A stretch of DNA of 64,000 nt, from NCBI GenBank assembly GCA_039000515.1, contig JBCFYV010000100.1, positions 27,028,818 through 27,092,817 of the forward strand. Direction: 5' to 3'. The translations under genes were made by a program, and so were the position numbers. The first letter of the stretch is position 1, and every line of letters begins with the position of its first letter. Below are positions 21,420-33,512 of the stretch, one piece after another. The stretch comes from Timema cristinae. Lineage: Eukaryota > Arthropoda > Insecta > Phasmatodea > Timematidae. Under the pieces are notes generated by a model, which was given only the letters and a program-made list of their open reading frames with translations, had not been told where the DNA came from and made no database searches.

Positions 21420-22711
21420 GAGTTACATGCCCTATACTTATCACATGACATTGTTAGGATAGTCAAGTCGCGTAGATTACGGTGGGCAGGACATGCAGCA
21501 CGAATGAGAGATTCTAGAACCTTGTTCAGGGTATTGAATGGCCAACCCAATGGGAAGAGACCATTAGGAAGACGCAGATAGGATGATAACATTAGAATGG
21601 ACCTGAAAGAGATAGGGTATGATTAGGTGGCCTGTATAGAACTAGCTCAATATAGGGATATGGTGTAGTGAGGTGGACTGGATAGAACTAGCTCAAGATA
21701 GAGATAGGATGTAATGAGGGGGACTGGATAGAGCTGGCTCAAGATAGGGATAGAGGTGTAATGAGGTGGACTGGATAGGACTAGCTCAAGATAGAGATAG
21801 GATGTAATGAGGGGGACTGGATATAACTAACTCAAGAGAGGGATAGGGTGTAATGAGGGGGACTGGATATAACTAACTCAAGAGAGGGATAGAGTGTAAT
21901 GAGGGGGACTGGATAGGACTAGCTAGAGATAGGGATATGATATAATGAGGTGGACTGGATAGAACTAGCTCAAGATAGAGATAGGATGTAATGAGGGGAC
22001 TGGATAGAGCTGGCTCAAGATAGGGATAGAGGTGTAATGAGGTGGATTGGATAGGACTAGCTCAAGATAGGGATAGAGTGTAATGAGGGGGACTGGATAG
22101 GACTAGCTAGAGATAGGGATATGGTATAATGAGGTGGACTGGATAGAACTAGCTCAAGATAGAGATAGGATGTAATGAGGGGGACTGGATAGAACTAGCT
22201 CAAGATAGAAATAGGGTGTAATGAGATGGACTGGATATAGCTAGCTTAAGATAGGAATATGGTGTAATGAGGTGGACTGGATAGAGCTGGCTCAAGATAG
22301 AGATAGAGTGTAATGAGGTTTACTGGACAGGACTAGCTCAAGATAGGGATAGGGTGTAATGATGTGGACTGGATAGGACTAGCTCAAGATAGGGATAGAG
22401 TATAATGAGATGGACTGGATATAGCTAGCTTAAGATAGGAATATGGTGTAATGAGGTGGACTGGATAGAGCTGGCTCAAGATAGAGATAGAGATAGAGTG
22501 TAATGAGGTTGACTGGATAGGACTATCTCAAGATAGGGATAGGGTGTAATGAGATGGACTGGATATAGCTAGCTCAAGATAAAGATAGGGTGTAATGAGG
22601 GGGACTGGATAGGACTAGCTCAAGATAGGGATAGTGTGTGATGAGATAGATTATATAGAACTAGTTCAAGATAGAGATAGGTGGCGTACTTTTGTAACTT
22701 TATTGAGTAAG
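21420..22711 (+). pseudogene. Non-LTR reverse-transcriptase tail split by a 46-bp array
   Basis: Reading from 21420, ELHALY, IVRIVKSRRLRWAGHAARMR, SRTLFRVLNG and GKRPLGRR appear in one frame. A TAG then stands where tryptophan is usual. DDNIRMDLKEIGYD follows. The next codons, ELAQDRDR-like, are repeated in the tandem array at 21600-22690. The final unit runs into IELVQDRDRWRTFV near 22657-22695, the normal end of the polyprotein. It is a remnant: no catalytic domain, and the 46-bp unit destroys the frame. Confidence 0.75.
21600..22690 (+). repeat. 46-bp minisatellite, about 23 copies
   Basis: The unit reads ATAGGGTGTAATGAGGTGGA then CTGGATAGAACTAGCTCAAG then ATAGGG, with GAGCTGG, GGACTAG and ATATAACTAA variants. 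Variants are interspersed in a partly repeated order, as in arrays that grow by copying blocks. The unit corresponds to the codons of the D-W-I-E-L-A-Q-D-R-D-R segment of the surrounding reverse-transcriptase gene. Shorter arrays of the same unit are at 11340-11510 and 38270-38370. Confidence 0.95.
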
Positions 22712-23459
22712 TTATTAAATTGTGTTGGGGGACCTTGGAATATTCTGGTATGCGTTCGTCCATAGGCGAGGATATGAACCAATAGGAGGAGAGGTAGGGA
22801 AAGTGACAATATATCTGTTAATGATTTGCACTATGGGGGGTAGGAACCAGTTTTATTCCAGTCACAGGAGCAACCAATCTCTTTTGACTCTCTTGGTCAA
22901 CCAACACCTGCGAGTTGATACCTTCCTGTTTCTCTGCGAGGAAATATGAAATTAGCCATACCACTGGCGGACAGACGGCGAGCCGCCCAAAACCAGTTAG
23001 TCAATTTATCAACTCTGTATTTATCTCAATGGTGTTAGTTAACCACGGGCGATAGAAAACCACTAACTAATTATCTTTTTTTTTTAATTGATGATGTAGC
23101 GAAATTGTAAGCTTGCATAGTTGTCTTTCTTAGTTACTACAACTTGTACAAATTAATATGAAGAACTTCATGAATCGTTTGATTTATATATTTTTAATTA
23201 ATTACATTGAACAATCAGTGGATTCTCTCTAACCATTAATAATTAAAAATGTCTTCACCTATTAAGTTTAAACTTGGTCCACGAGAAGCAATATTTTATT
23301 GATGCAGATTAATAACTTTAATAAAAGGGAAAGAAATGAGTAATGTAGCCTACTTTAAAAGCCCACTAACTTGAGCTTTGAGACGTCTAGAAATTGTGCG
23401 TTATTCAAGAAGTGGTTTGTTATTTTTAAATATCAGGTTCTTTGAATTAAAAAATGACA
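22712..23459. other. Unassigned stretch
   Basis: A short frame at 22722-22949 follows the reverse-transcriptase remnant but has no recognised domain. AT-rich sequence follows. Nothing is claimed. Confidence 0.35.
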
Positions 23460-23580
23460 CCTGGACACGGGACGGGAATCGAGCCCGGGACCTTTGACTA
23501 AGTACGCCAATGATCTTCTGCCCACTGAGTTGTTCCCAAGCTCATTCTTCACTGCGTTATCTGATAGATCGTGATTCTTA
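23455..23580 (-). mobile_element. tRNA-like SINE fragment, other family
   Basis: On the minus strand, AACTCAGTGGGCAGAAGATC resembles an A box. CCCGGGCTCGATTCCCGTCC gives a B box with a good T-arm. A short AT-rich tail follows. It resembles the tRNA-like unit split at 53881-54757. A type B SINE is inserted at its left edge. Confidence 0.55.
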
Positions 23581-23831
23581 TACTTAGCACCGCGTCTTAC
23601 TACCCGTTCGGGTTATATGCTTAAGTACTAATTACGCTAATGGGTTAGGAATTGGGAAGGTTGAATATAGAGGAAGTGAACCCGCATTTTAGTAGGGGAG
23701 GGTGGAAAACCACTTAAGAAAAAAACACCCCCAGTTCACTCGAGTGAGATTCGAACCTTGATCTCCCCGACCTCGGTAGTCTAGCTCAATACGAAACTAG
23801 TTCGTTAGCTAACTATTCCACCGAGGCTGGT
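23581..23831 (-). mobile_element. SINE type B
   Basis: Minus-strand full-length copy. The tail CTTACTACCCGTTCGGGTTA is at about 23596, and the tRNA-like head ends near 23828. It is flanked by GTGATTCTTA (23571-23580) and GTGATTATTA (23832-23841), a 10-bp duplication with one mismatch. Confidence 0.88.
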
Positions 23832-24099
23832 GTGATTATTAATTGATCACACATTTGTAGCCGATGATGTCCACACGTCCATCACAGACTCTGCCTTAAA
23901 ATATTAGTGAAGAATGACCTTGATCACGGGATGATTCCTATATACGGCTAGAACCGTAAATAACAAAAATAATGGCATTGCTATTTAAAGCATCCATCAT
24001 GCATTTTAAATATGTTTCACTCCGAAACAGATGATGAAGGTCCCTTTAGGGTTAAAAACCTTACATGTTAAATTTAATATTATTTTTGTAAGAGTTATA

Positions 24100-24145
24100 G
24101 TACGTTTAGTCCGACCAGATAATAAGATGCGGTGCTTTAAAAAAA
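24100..24145 (+). mobile_element. SINE tail remnant
   Basis: A degenerate tail (GTCCGACCAGATAATAAGAT, then GCGGTGC) without a body. It is recognisable only by comparison with the tail family. Confidence 0.45.
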
Positions 24146-24322
24146 TGTTATGAAAGGGTGAAATGATCATATTTCCAACAACGTTTCACGCGATATGTCG
24201 CAGCGGATTACAACTTCCTTAAGCTGGAGATGAAAGGAGAGGCGAGAAAAGATCGGTGTTTTGGCAGTTTTCGAATCAAAACATCTTTTGGTATAAATAA
24301 ATGAAATCTTTCTCTCCAGTAG

Positions 24323-24610
24323 ATTATTATTTTTATAATTATTAGCACCACGTCTTACTACCCGTTCGGGCTATACGCATTTAGGCTAATGTGTAATGGT
24401 AGGGTGATACGAGATAAAATAGAGGACCTACAGTTTAACGTGGAATCCGAACCACGGTGGAGGCCTGGCATTCCCCACACTCACAAGATGTCTTGTCAGA
24501 GGTGAAGGAAGGGTTTGGAAATTCAGATAAATCTGTGCTGGGACCGAGGATTGAACCCCGGACCCCGGCACAGAAGTCCGACACTATACCCCTAGAACAC
24601 CGGGTCACCC
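24323..24610 (-). mobile_element. SINE type A, full length
   Basis: The minus-strand head at 24540-24607 has the A and B boxes and is followed by the full type A body and tail. It is flanked by CTCTCCAGTAG (24312-24322) and CTCTTCAGTAG (24611-24621). It forms an inverted pair with the A copy 61 bp to the right. Confidence 0.88.
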
Positions 24611-24671
24611 CTCTTCAGTAGTAAAGGAGAGTTTAGTTTTGTTCACATTGACATTTCATTAATTCTTGAAT

Positions 24672-24965
24672 TGGTGACCTGGTGGTCTAGGGGTAAGGTG
24701 TCAGACTTCTGTGCTGGCGGCCGGGGTTCAATCCTCGGTCCCGGCACAGATTTATCTGAATGCCAAACCCTTCTTCAACTCTGACAAGACGTGTATTAAT
24801 CACAACTTGTGAATGTGGGGAATGCTAGGCCTCCACCGTGGTTCGGATCCCACGTTAAACTGTAGGTCCTTCATTTCATCTCACAATCACCCTACCATTA
24901 CACATTAGCGTAAGTGCGTATAACCCGAATGGGTAGTAAGACGCGGTGCTAATAATAATAATATA
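24672..24965 (+). mobile_element. SINE type A, full length
   Basis: A very clean copy: A box TGGTGGTCTAGGGGTAAGG, B box GGGGTTCAATCCTCGGTCC, complete body, tail AACCCGAATGGGTAGTAAGA and a TAA tract. The exact 14-bp duplication ATTAATTCTTGAAT is at 24658-24671 and 24966-24979. It is a reference copy for type A. Confidence 0.93.
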
Positions 24966-24979
24966 ATTAATTCTTGAAT

Positions 24980-26029
24980 ATCTGTCTTAAGGTGATTGGC
25001 CCTTTTCATATGCGTGGAAATGCAGATCGGGAATTTTCTAAACACGTAAAAACCGGAAAGGTCACTGCAAATAATTCTAGACATACCGTCGAGCATATAG
25101 TTACACAAATGAGTCACGATTGATCTTATTTTAGTGCCTTACACAATTTAACATAGGCCTACGTTCTGTTTTTCTGCTTAAAGAACAAAACAAATTTTTT
25201 CAAAACATATAAACGTATGGCAAATGAAAAACAAGAATTTGAAAAATATACGTCTACTAGAGGGTGTTCAATTATTGCATATACGGAAGCTCCTTAGGGG
25301 GGGGGGAGGTTCTGAACAATGCTTACGTAAAACAGAAAGAGACATGCAAGAATAATGCAGTGATCCAGCCACTTCAATGACCTTGTCATCAGTTTAAAAG
25401 TGGCTTGGAGTTTTTTAATACTATATTAATTCATGTATTAAAAAAAAGACAATACTTTTTTATAATTTTAATCAAGTGTGAGTTAATTTTAAAAAATATT
25501 AAACTTTTTTAATTTTACCAGTTTAGTACAGTAATACTTAAATTAAGTTTACAACAGGATTTATTTACTGTTAATTATTTCACACCATTAATTTACACCT
25601 CTTCGATAATAATTAGCAGCAATTTATAAATCTCATAAAAAATAATGGTTATTCCTGTGAACAAATTGAAAACAAAAAATCGACAAATACAACGTAAGCA
25701 AGACGCGAGGTTGAGCGGAGGACGTTTGCTTAATTTTGCTTTCAAAATGTCCAAAAATGTTTTATGAAGTACTTTAATACCCCCCTACGGAAACTATTGT
25801 TTTTTTTGTAATAAACGAACAGTTAAACATCAAATTAATGTATCAAGACTAGAACGACGATGGTCCATGTTATTGAATGATCTATCCAAAAATTCCAGTG
25901 ACAAAAATTAAAACATTCTCTAACAAAATAAAGTATGGCCCAAAGTTGGCAGCAAAAAACAACAATAAATATATCCATAGGTATACAAAGTTTGAAAACT
26001 GCTGCCATAAATGGTCATGTCTTTGTTTA
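24980..26029. other. AT-rich stretch
   Basis: The first bases (TTGAATATCTGTCTTAAGG spans the SINE boundary) resemble the foldback MITE arm, but no full copy is seen. Otherwise it is AT-rich with a G-run near 25300. No gene was recognised. Confidence 0.35.
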
Positions 26030-26500
26030 GCACCACGTCTTTCTACCCGTCCGGATTATAAACCTACATACTAATTGCTCTAATATTTAGGGATGAGAAA
26101 GGTTTATTATATATTATTAGCACCACGTCTTACTAGCCGTTCGGGTTAGCACTCACGCTAATGTGTAATGGTAGGGTGATTTGAGATGAAATGGAGGACC
26201 TACAGTTTAACGTGGAATCCGAACCACGGTGGTGGCCTGGCATTCCCCACATTCACAAGATGTCTTGTCAGAGGTGAAGGAAGGGTTTGATAATTAGATA
26301 AATCCTTGCTGGGACCAAGGGGTGAGAAAGGTTAAATTTAGAAGAAATAAACCTTTATTTGTGTGGATGGAGAGTGGGAAAACCATTTAGTAAAAACCTT
26401 AAGTGCACCCAACCAGAATTGAACCTCGATCTCCCCGTCTTTGGCAGTCCAACACGAGAGTAGCGCGTTAGACCATGCAGCCATCATGGCGGGTTGTCAT
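26030..26500 (-). mobile_element. SINE type C, split by a SINE A
   Basis: The tail part lies at 26030-26093. The body and head resume at 26334-26500, with TTGTGTGGATGGAGAGTGGG and the B-box complement GAATTGAACCTCGATC. The A insertion inside it is marked by an 11-bp duplication. Confidence 0.85.
26105..26322 (-). mobile_element. SINE type A, 5'-truncated, nested
   Basis: It has an ATTATATATTATTAG tail tract, the type A tail and body, and stops at GGGACCAAGG before reaching the B box. The duplication TGAGAAAGGTT is at 26094-26104 and 26323-26333. It inserted in the same orientation as its host C copy. Confidence 0.9.
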
Positions 26501-27412
26501 GTGTTGAAGCAGGGTAGGATCCGGTAGATGGATCCTTATTATAAAGGAGCCCCAGGGTATGCTGGTGTTAGCATCGTTACTTCTCGTTGCATTTCTCTGT
26601 TCAACACTCACAAGTCTTTCTAACATAAAGGACTCGACACAGGTACTTTAAGGGCAAAATCGGGTAGTACTAGGACAAAGACTTGCTTGGTATATAAAAG
26701 GTTTGAAAGGATGACGAGAATGGTTGCGGGGCAAGGGGGGGGGGGGGGGGGAAGTACAAGATTCATTATTGGTATTTGGTTGGTGGGGTACATATAGTTG
26801 TTTTATTTTGGGATTAGAGGAGAAGATGAGGTTGAACAACAGTTATTCTTTTGACCTAGGTCGGGATAAATATATCAGAGATTTAAAATACGCATAGTTG
26901 TTTTTTAATCTTAAAGCGCAGGGTGAGGGGTCTCAAATTCAAATACTTACTGGAGTTGGGCAGATAACATAAATGAGTGAAGCTGGTTGAGTTAAAAAAA
27001 AATTAGCAAATCTAATAGACATTCATTATTTTTACTTAACTATGGCAAAAGCACAAAACATAATACAGAGATATCGAATGAGAATGGAGCTTAAGCTTTT
27101 AATTATAAATTGAAAAATATAATTAATAAGCTAGACCTTCTTACTTTCTCTTAACACCTCAGAATGTATTGTGATCGTAAATTTTTTTTTATCAAACCTG
27201 AAATTTTGATAACGGTAGACGTTACATGACCCCCTAAAACCCAAACTATTTGATCGATTTATATAAAACTTGTTATCTGGGGTTTTCATAAGGTCCCCTT
27301 AAGAGATTTTTGGAATTAGATGTTCAACCATAAATGTGAGGGTAGTTTACTGACGATCAAAATGAGAAAAAAATCATTTTTCTCAAAATTCACTCTAACG
27401 ATGTTGATTAAA
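26501..27412. other. Unassigned stretch
   Basis: A G-run is at about 26734-26753. ATTTTTCTCAAAATTCACTC-type AT-rich sequence precedes the Helitron-like unit. Nothing was recognised. Confidence 0.35.
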
Positions 27413-27996
27413 TCTTACTAATATTATAAATGCGAAAGTTTGTGTGTTTGGATGTTTGTTACTCAATCACGCCAAGACTGTGGAACGGATTCGAATAAAA
27501 CTTTGTACGTTGGTAGAGTATGTCCTCGAATAACATATAGGGCTATTCCCAACCTTTGATTTTACATTAATAATAAATATATGATTATAATGTGATTGAA
27601 ATGATGTTATTTAAGAATTTGTGATTTAATATTTTGTAATTAAAGTAAATAGTAATTAATGTGACGTAGTTTCATACTAATAAATAATAAATGTGATTTT
27701 TTTAGCTATATAGTTCGAAAAAAATATTATTTCATTTATTTATTTATCTTACTAATTATGAAGGTAAAAATTTAAAAAAATATATAATTGATAACTTAAA
27801 TAATATATATTTCTTTTATTACAAAATATTTAAAAGTGAAAATTAAAATACGGCAAAATTATTTACAGCTAGAACTGAGAAAAACACATAGATATTTGAA
27901 AAAAATAAATTTTGATTTATGACCAAACCAGTTTAGCTAAAAATTAAAAGATGTTATCAATTATTGCGGGCGAAGCCGAGACGGGTAAAAGCTAGT
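27413..27996 (+). mobile_element. Helitron-like non-autonomous element
   Basis: It begins TCTTACTAATATTATAAATG and continues with GCGAAAGTTTGTGTGTTTGG, CACGCCAAGACTG and ACGGATTCGAATAAAACTTT. It ends GGGCGAAGCCGAGACGGG-TAAAAGCTAGT. A 5' TC, a 3' CTAGT and an A/T insertion point fit Helitrons. This exact style of short repeat is widespread in insects. The GC-rich block near the 3' end would be the usual hairpin but is imperfect. It has no coding frame. Confidence 0.7.
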
Positions 27997-29738
27997 TGTA
28001 TATATAAACACTGTTTATCATTATAAACAAAATGGCAACCCTCATTTTCGCATGAAAATGAATTTTAAAATTTCCATCATTTCTCCGAAACTATTTGAGA
28101 TATGTAATGACTTATCATTGTAAAGTTGTAGTAATAATAAGGATAACAATCTTTTATTTGAAATATATTATTATAAAACTAATAATTTCTTAGCTATAAG
28201 CAAATAGACTATATATACTTATTAATTCTGGTGAATTTGTCTCTTATGCTCTTTGATGGACCATTATGTTTATCTTTTCTCACTTTTTTTGTAATAATGT
28301 TTCTAGTTATTAAGGGTATAGAGTAAGTCACGGTGTATATTATTTAATTTATGATCTTAGATCTAGTGTTTCTACAACACTGTATAGACCAATTATTTCG
28401 TTTCACAAATCTTTCGAGGCGAAAATCTGTGCGATGCACCGTACGATTTATTTAATTTATAATTGGAACACATGCAATGTCTTACGCTTCTTATTTTAGG
28501 TAGATGATATGAGTATTCAAGATATGGACGGATACGGAATTTTATGTGTGAAATATTCCGATTTTTAAATATTTGCTAGTAGCTAATTAATATTTTTGAA
28601 AAACAATGTGCAGCTCAAACAAAACACTTACCAACTACTTCAATTATGAAGATCCAGAGAGCCAGATCTTATGTAGGATTGTAATGATCCTGATTTGACC
28701 CCTAAAGAATATTTGAAAGCATTGAAAATATTCTCCTCTTAATTTTATATATTAAACATATTTTGTTTTTATTTAAATGTTATATTCTATTATTCATGCC
28801 TAAAATACGACTTATTCTATATTATTAATTTATAGTAGTCACCAGATTCTAGCTAAGAAGGTACTAGTTGTTTTTTGTTGTTAAGTTAACACCCTGAAGT
28901 TAGAAGTTGTTAGTTGTAACTAACTTCAGTGTGTTGACGCAGTTGGTTGATACTTTGGAGTGTTTTAAAGGCGGCATCCGGTTCTAGAACCTCTTAGAGC
29001 TTTGTTCTAATGATCTATTGGACTGGGAAGTTTGCATCCTCTATGGTACTCTATGATACAAGCCTTCAGTCTGATAGGACGTGTTTTGAAATGTGCGAGT
29101 GTTAGGTGCACAACACGTTCACAAAAGAACATGAAGATTTATTATAGAAATAATCCAATGTAATCCTGCGTTTAAATATATTAAACATTAAATATATACA
29201 TAATTCAAGTAGGTGCGGGTGTGTTGAATAATATATTTTTACAAAAGTGCGACATTTGGCAAAGTAATCATGATCATTTTTCTAACCACGTAGCAAGTCT
29301 AGAATTGAATAAATCATTTATAAACTTATTTCTGACAAAAACATTAATCATATAGATTCCAAACTCAACCTTAATTATAATAATGATAAAAATGGGAAGA
29401 AGGACACGCCGCAAACAACGCCGCCACGAGTACCACTAATCATGGGACATAACATTCGGCCTCCAATACAAAGTGCTATAATACGAGATGTAACCTATAT
29501 CTCCACAACAAGGGCCAATATTGGTAGTATAGCATAGGACGTATCAAGTTAGGCCAGAGTCGGACTATTTCATATGGCTACCACGTGTGGCAAGATACAC
29601 AGTATAACAGGATGTTAGACGAAAAAGTCCAGCATTGGCTGTTGGTGACCTAAAATATCTAACCTAAAATAAAGTGACCCTTTTTTTCTTGACATTTTTT
29701 AGGAACAGCTACTCTAAAACCATTGCTGGGAACTGGAG
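27997..29738. other. AT-rich stretch
   Basis: No element or gene was recognised. A tRNA-like unit is not apparent. The sequence is AT-rich with only short frames. Confidence 0.35.
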
Positions 29739-29744
29739 AGGTTG

Positions 29745-30014
29745 GTTGTCATTTAAATGGTAGGCTACATTTTACATCCTATATATTATATTCGTGTTAC
29801 TAGAAAGTGTCATTAAATTGGGTGTATGAAATGTATCTGGATGTATAAAATGACAGGAAATGTTACATATCTCTATATCTATATACATAAAATGACAGAA
29901 ATATTACATTAATATAGATACATTTCATACACCTAATTTACTGACAGTGTCTAATACACGAATATAAATGATTATAGAATGTATGATGCAGACTACCATT
30001 TAAATGGCAGCTAA
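29745..30014. mobile_element. Palindromic MITE
   Basis: The arms 29745-29862 and 29890-30005 are imperfect reverse complements. Both ends carry CATTTAAATGG. Inner matches include TTCGTGT, GGTGTATGAAATGTATCT, and ATAAAATGACAG on both sides of the centre. It shares the ATGACAGGAAA...TACAT core with the neighbouring element at 30034-30945. It has no coding capacity. Confidence 0.75.
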
Positions 30015-30092
30015 CTTTTCCAAATAGAATAGTTTCAGTAATTAGGTTCGTTCATTACTTTCATGTACCATTTACTGTCATTGTATATAATT

Positions 30093-30857
30093 TAGGTGTG
30101 TACCGATGCAGATACCGATGAATCGTTACCGGGCGATTATTATTGCATCGGCACTTAATCGTTATCGCCGATTATTATGTCAATTAATCGTTTTTTAAAG
30201 TAGAATATTAATCAAAATTTTCTGGGTAGGAGCTTAGTGATTAAAATCGCAAAAAAAAAAACACTAATAATTTAAACACACTGTATCTGGGTTGCAGGTT
30301 ATGTAAAGATTACATAAACAGATAAACAAATCTAAGCTTAGACCGTTGATAAAACTAACAATCTAGTTGCGCTAGTCATGTTGAGCTCGACTGCTGAGGA
30401 CGGGGAGATCGAGGTTCGAATCTCAGTCGGGTGAACTGGGGGTGATTTTTCTAAACGGTTTTCCACTCTCCCTTCACGCAAATGCGGGTTCACTTCCTCT
30501 AATTCAACCTTCCCAATTCCTGATCCATTAGCGTAATTAGTACTTAAAGCGTATAACCCGAACGGGTAGTAAGACGGGTGCTAAATAATAATAATAATAA
30601 TAATAATAATATTAATAATAATAATAAAAACAATCTAGTTCCAACATTCACCGCTTAGGCATAAAATATATTTTTGTATACAAACAATCTTTTTGTATTA
30701 ATAACATTAACTGTTATCATTATCTTAAGAATATTTCCCAATAGTTATTAACAAATAATTGATCATCGGGATTAATCGATGTAAATAACCGTAGCATGAA
30801 CAATTATTTTAAACAATTGGTATCAGCAATCGATTTTACTGAATCGGTATGCCTCTA
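30093..30857. mobile_element. hAT-like element with TACCGAT termini
   Basis: The left end is TAGGTGTGTACCGATGC, and the right end read inward is TAGAGGCATACCGATTC. ATCGG/CCGAT words repeat inside both ends. The pattern of GTACCGAT subterminal repeats is common in hAT elements. No convincing 8-bp duplication could be read. The interior is non-coding and contains the SINE at 30369-30628. Confidence 0.55.
30369..30628 (+). mobile_element. SINE type B, 5'-truncated before the A box
   Basis: It starts inside the tRNA-like head (GCGCTAGTCATGTTGAGCTC), so the A box is lost. The B box GAGGTTCGAATCTCAG, body, tail and a long AAT tract are intact. The exact 12-bp duplication AACAATCTAGTT is at 30357-30368 and 30629-30640. 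Confidence 0.92.
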
Positions 30858-30945
30858 TAAACATACCGTTTCCTAATATTGTATATACATACACATACAA
30901 TGACAGGAAACGGTACATGAAAGTAATGGACGAGCCTAATTACTA

Positions 30946-33512
30946 GAACTACAAATGTAATAATGTAAAATGTAAGACATAATTATTTTGACTGTACAAA
31001 ACATTTTTTTTTTCAAGAGAAACTTGCTATGCCATAGTATTTATCTGGATAATGTAGGCCTGTATCTTCTTTCAAATTGCACTAATTTATGTATCATAAA
31101 TAGGGGACAAAATCACGGACAAGGTCTAAAAGTCTTATTCCATGGATGAATTGTCACCTAAAACAACATAATGACGAGGCTGAATATTCAAGAATCCCAA
31201 CTATTTTTCATTACCGCTACATCCTGGAACGCGTAGTTTCGATAATGGGGTGATATTGATAACCACTGAGGTTATTTATTGACGACTGACGATTAATGAA
31301 CAAACATAGCAATACCATTGAAAATGTGCTCTTAGAAATCGTAAACATAATATTACGGATGCAAGCCTAAATTCTCAGCGTGATTTAAAAATTGGTTCCG
31401 TATCTCACCTTCCAATCCCCAATTTTTTCCCTTGGAGTGCAGGAATTTATAATTAATATACGAACTGGTTGTATTCATATGTTGTACTTGTACATGTCTC
31501 TAAAATTGACTGATACCCTATTATCTAGTAATTTATTCTAAATCCAACAAGTTTATATTTTTGAGACCATAATTGACAATTTTAAAAAGCCACTAGAACT
31601 ACTTTTGTGCAAACATTTCGCCTGGTAATGCCACTTTTGATTTTTTAGCAGCTTTAGACAAAATTCTATATGTAATAATATTTCGCGTTCAATCGTGAAT
31701 AAACTAAAAGTAGATATATACATTTTTAAAACTCTCAGATAAAGATAAATATGTCCGAAACGGACTTAAAATAACACTTTTCATTTCAAAACAATTTGAG
31801 TTTAAATTATCTAATACACAGAACGTTATACTCAACAAATATTTTGTTTGTAAGAACATAATTTATTGAATAAACTTTCTTGGCACCCGAACGTATTTAT
31901 GAAACCTTTACGCACATTTATTTAGAACGTGATGTGTACTACAAGGGTAGTATTTTTTATCCTCTTGTACGTAGAGGATAGATAAAAAAGAACGAAAAAG
32001 AAAAAAACAAACGAAAAGGAAGAATTTAAAAAGGAGATGCGAATTTTTAAAAGTCCGACCTATCAGAATGGTCCAAAATAAATGCAAAAAGAAAGCTTAG
32101 AAATTTATTTCTCTTTCATTTTATAAATAGTGCAAAAGTATGACAAAGTTTTGATCAGCACACTTGCCCAGTATCGATGCATTTCTTTTACTCCATCCAC
32201 AAGCTTGTGAGCTAACGCCATTGAGTTTTTTTTTTAGCAAAGTAGTTATTAACAGTCGATAAAAGGTGTGAGAATCACACTTAATATACCCAGCTGGTAA
32301 TTAAATCATTCTAATGATGGCTGACCTACCGGGTCAGTAGCAAGTCGCTAAGCCATTTAGTATAGACACCCAGTACCAGTGAACATGTAGACTAAACTTC
32401 AAGCTTTTCTAGTGTAAAGTTCGAGGTTATAACCCAGGCAGGGATGGCTCTAGGCGGGGAGGGGGGAAAGGGAGGTGGCACAGGGTAGAGATGGTTGTAC
32501 TAAAGCAGCAGATTTGGAAAGGTTGCAAAATTGAGATGAAGTAATTTTATTTTAAAAAAATCTATTTAGTAACTGTGAAGTAAGTAATGTAAGGTATGTC
32601 AAAAGGAGGTAATTCTTCAAAAGAGATTTATTTTAGAATCGCAATCATGTTTCTTAAAAATATGCTATACTTAATAAATATTCAATTTTTTATTTTAATG
32701 TGACCATGTAGACTTTATTGTAGGTTTGAATTTTATAAAATTTCCTTAAAATGTTTTCTTTATAAGAATACTACATATGGGAGATATACTTTGGATCATT
32801 ATTAGAAAAATACATGATTCAAGGAACGCGGTTGTCCATGCGAAGTTTTAAATACGTTTAGTAAGTATATAATTATAAGCCATAAATAGTGATTCACCTA
32901 TTTCAAATTATTACAGTTCACGAGCTATAAGGGGTCAGACTGGCTATTCTATGATTTTATGCAGCCTACCATTGTTAAGATAGAGTAATTAATTTATGGG
33001 GCTAAGATTTAGTATAACTAGACATTAACATGAGATGCAAGCAACACGGTATATGTAGAGGAAAATTAATCTTTTTAATGTAAAAGCAGTCTAATCGTGG
33101 TAAGATATGATTAATTTTAATCATTTTATGTAATTATTGTTATTTATATGCTCCGATAACTTGATTTTATCTCATTAGGCTTACACAATATAATTATCTA
33201 TTTTTTTTAAACTTAGCTCCACTCGTTAATTTAATTAATCTGTTCGAATAGATCATCCCAATTATAGATTTGAAATGTATATTTAATCAAATTTATTGTT
33301 TTGACTTTGCGGATTGAGCAGAAAACACTATAAGAACATAATATAACCGGCTGAGGCTGAGGGTCAGATAAATCCAAATAATGACACACACAACCAGATA
33401 AAGTGGATACCGGCTTCTTTTTCTAGTCAATGTCGCAGGAATGGGCTGTGACATTTCAATTCGATAACTTTTCCAAGAAAACCCCCTACATTATCTCCTC
33501 ATATGTAAAATT
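30946..33512. other. Unassigned AT-rich stretch
   Basis: A short inverted repeat (TATCCTCTTGTACGTAGAGG) occurs at about 31959. A G-rich patch is at 32440-32480. There are no recognised genes. A short frame at 33430-33642 runs into the hAT-like element and has no domain. Confidence 0.35.

Larger units (their letters stand above)
30034..30945. mobile_element. Inverted-repeat MITE, interrupted by a hAT-like element
   Basis: The left arm AGTAATTAGGTTCGTTCATT, continuing through TTTCATGTACCATTTACTGT, is at 30037-30090. Its reverse complement lies at 30890-30945. The interior is occupied by a hAT-like element, which itself contains a SINE. The arms resemble the MITE at 29745-30014. Confidence 0.65.

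Noticed and set aside
30085..30865. 8-bp target duplication for the hAT-like element at 30093
   Set aside because: ATATAATT and the bases after the right end do not match well in any register.
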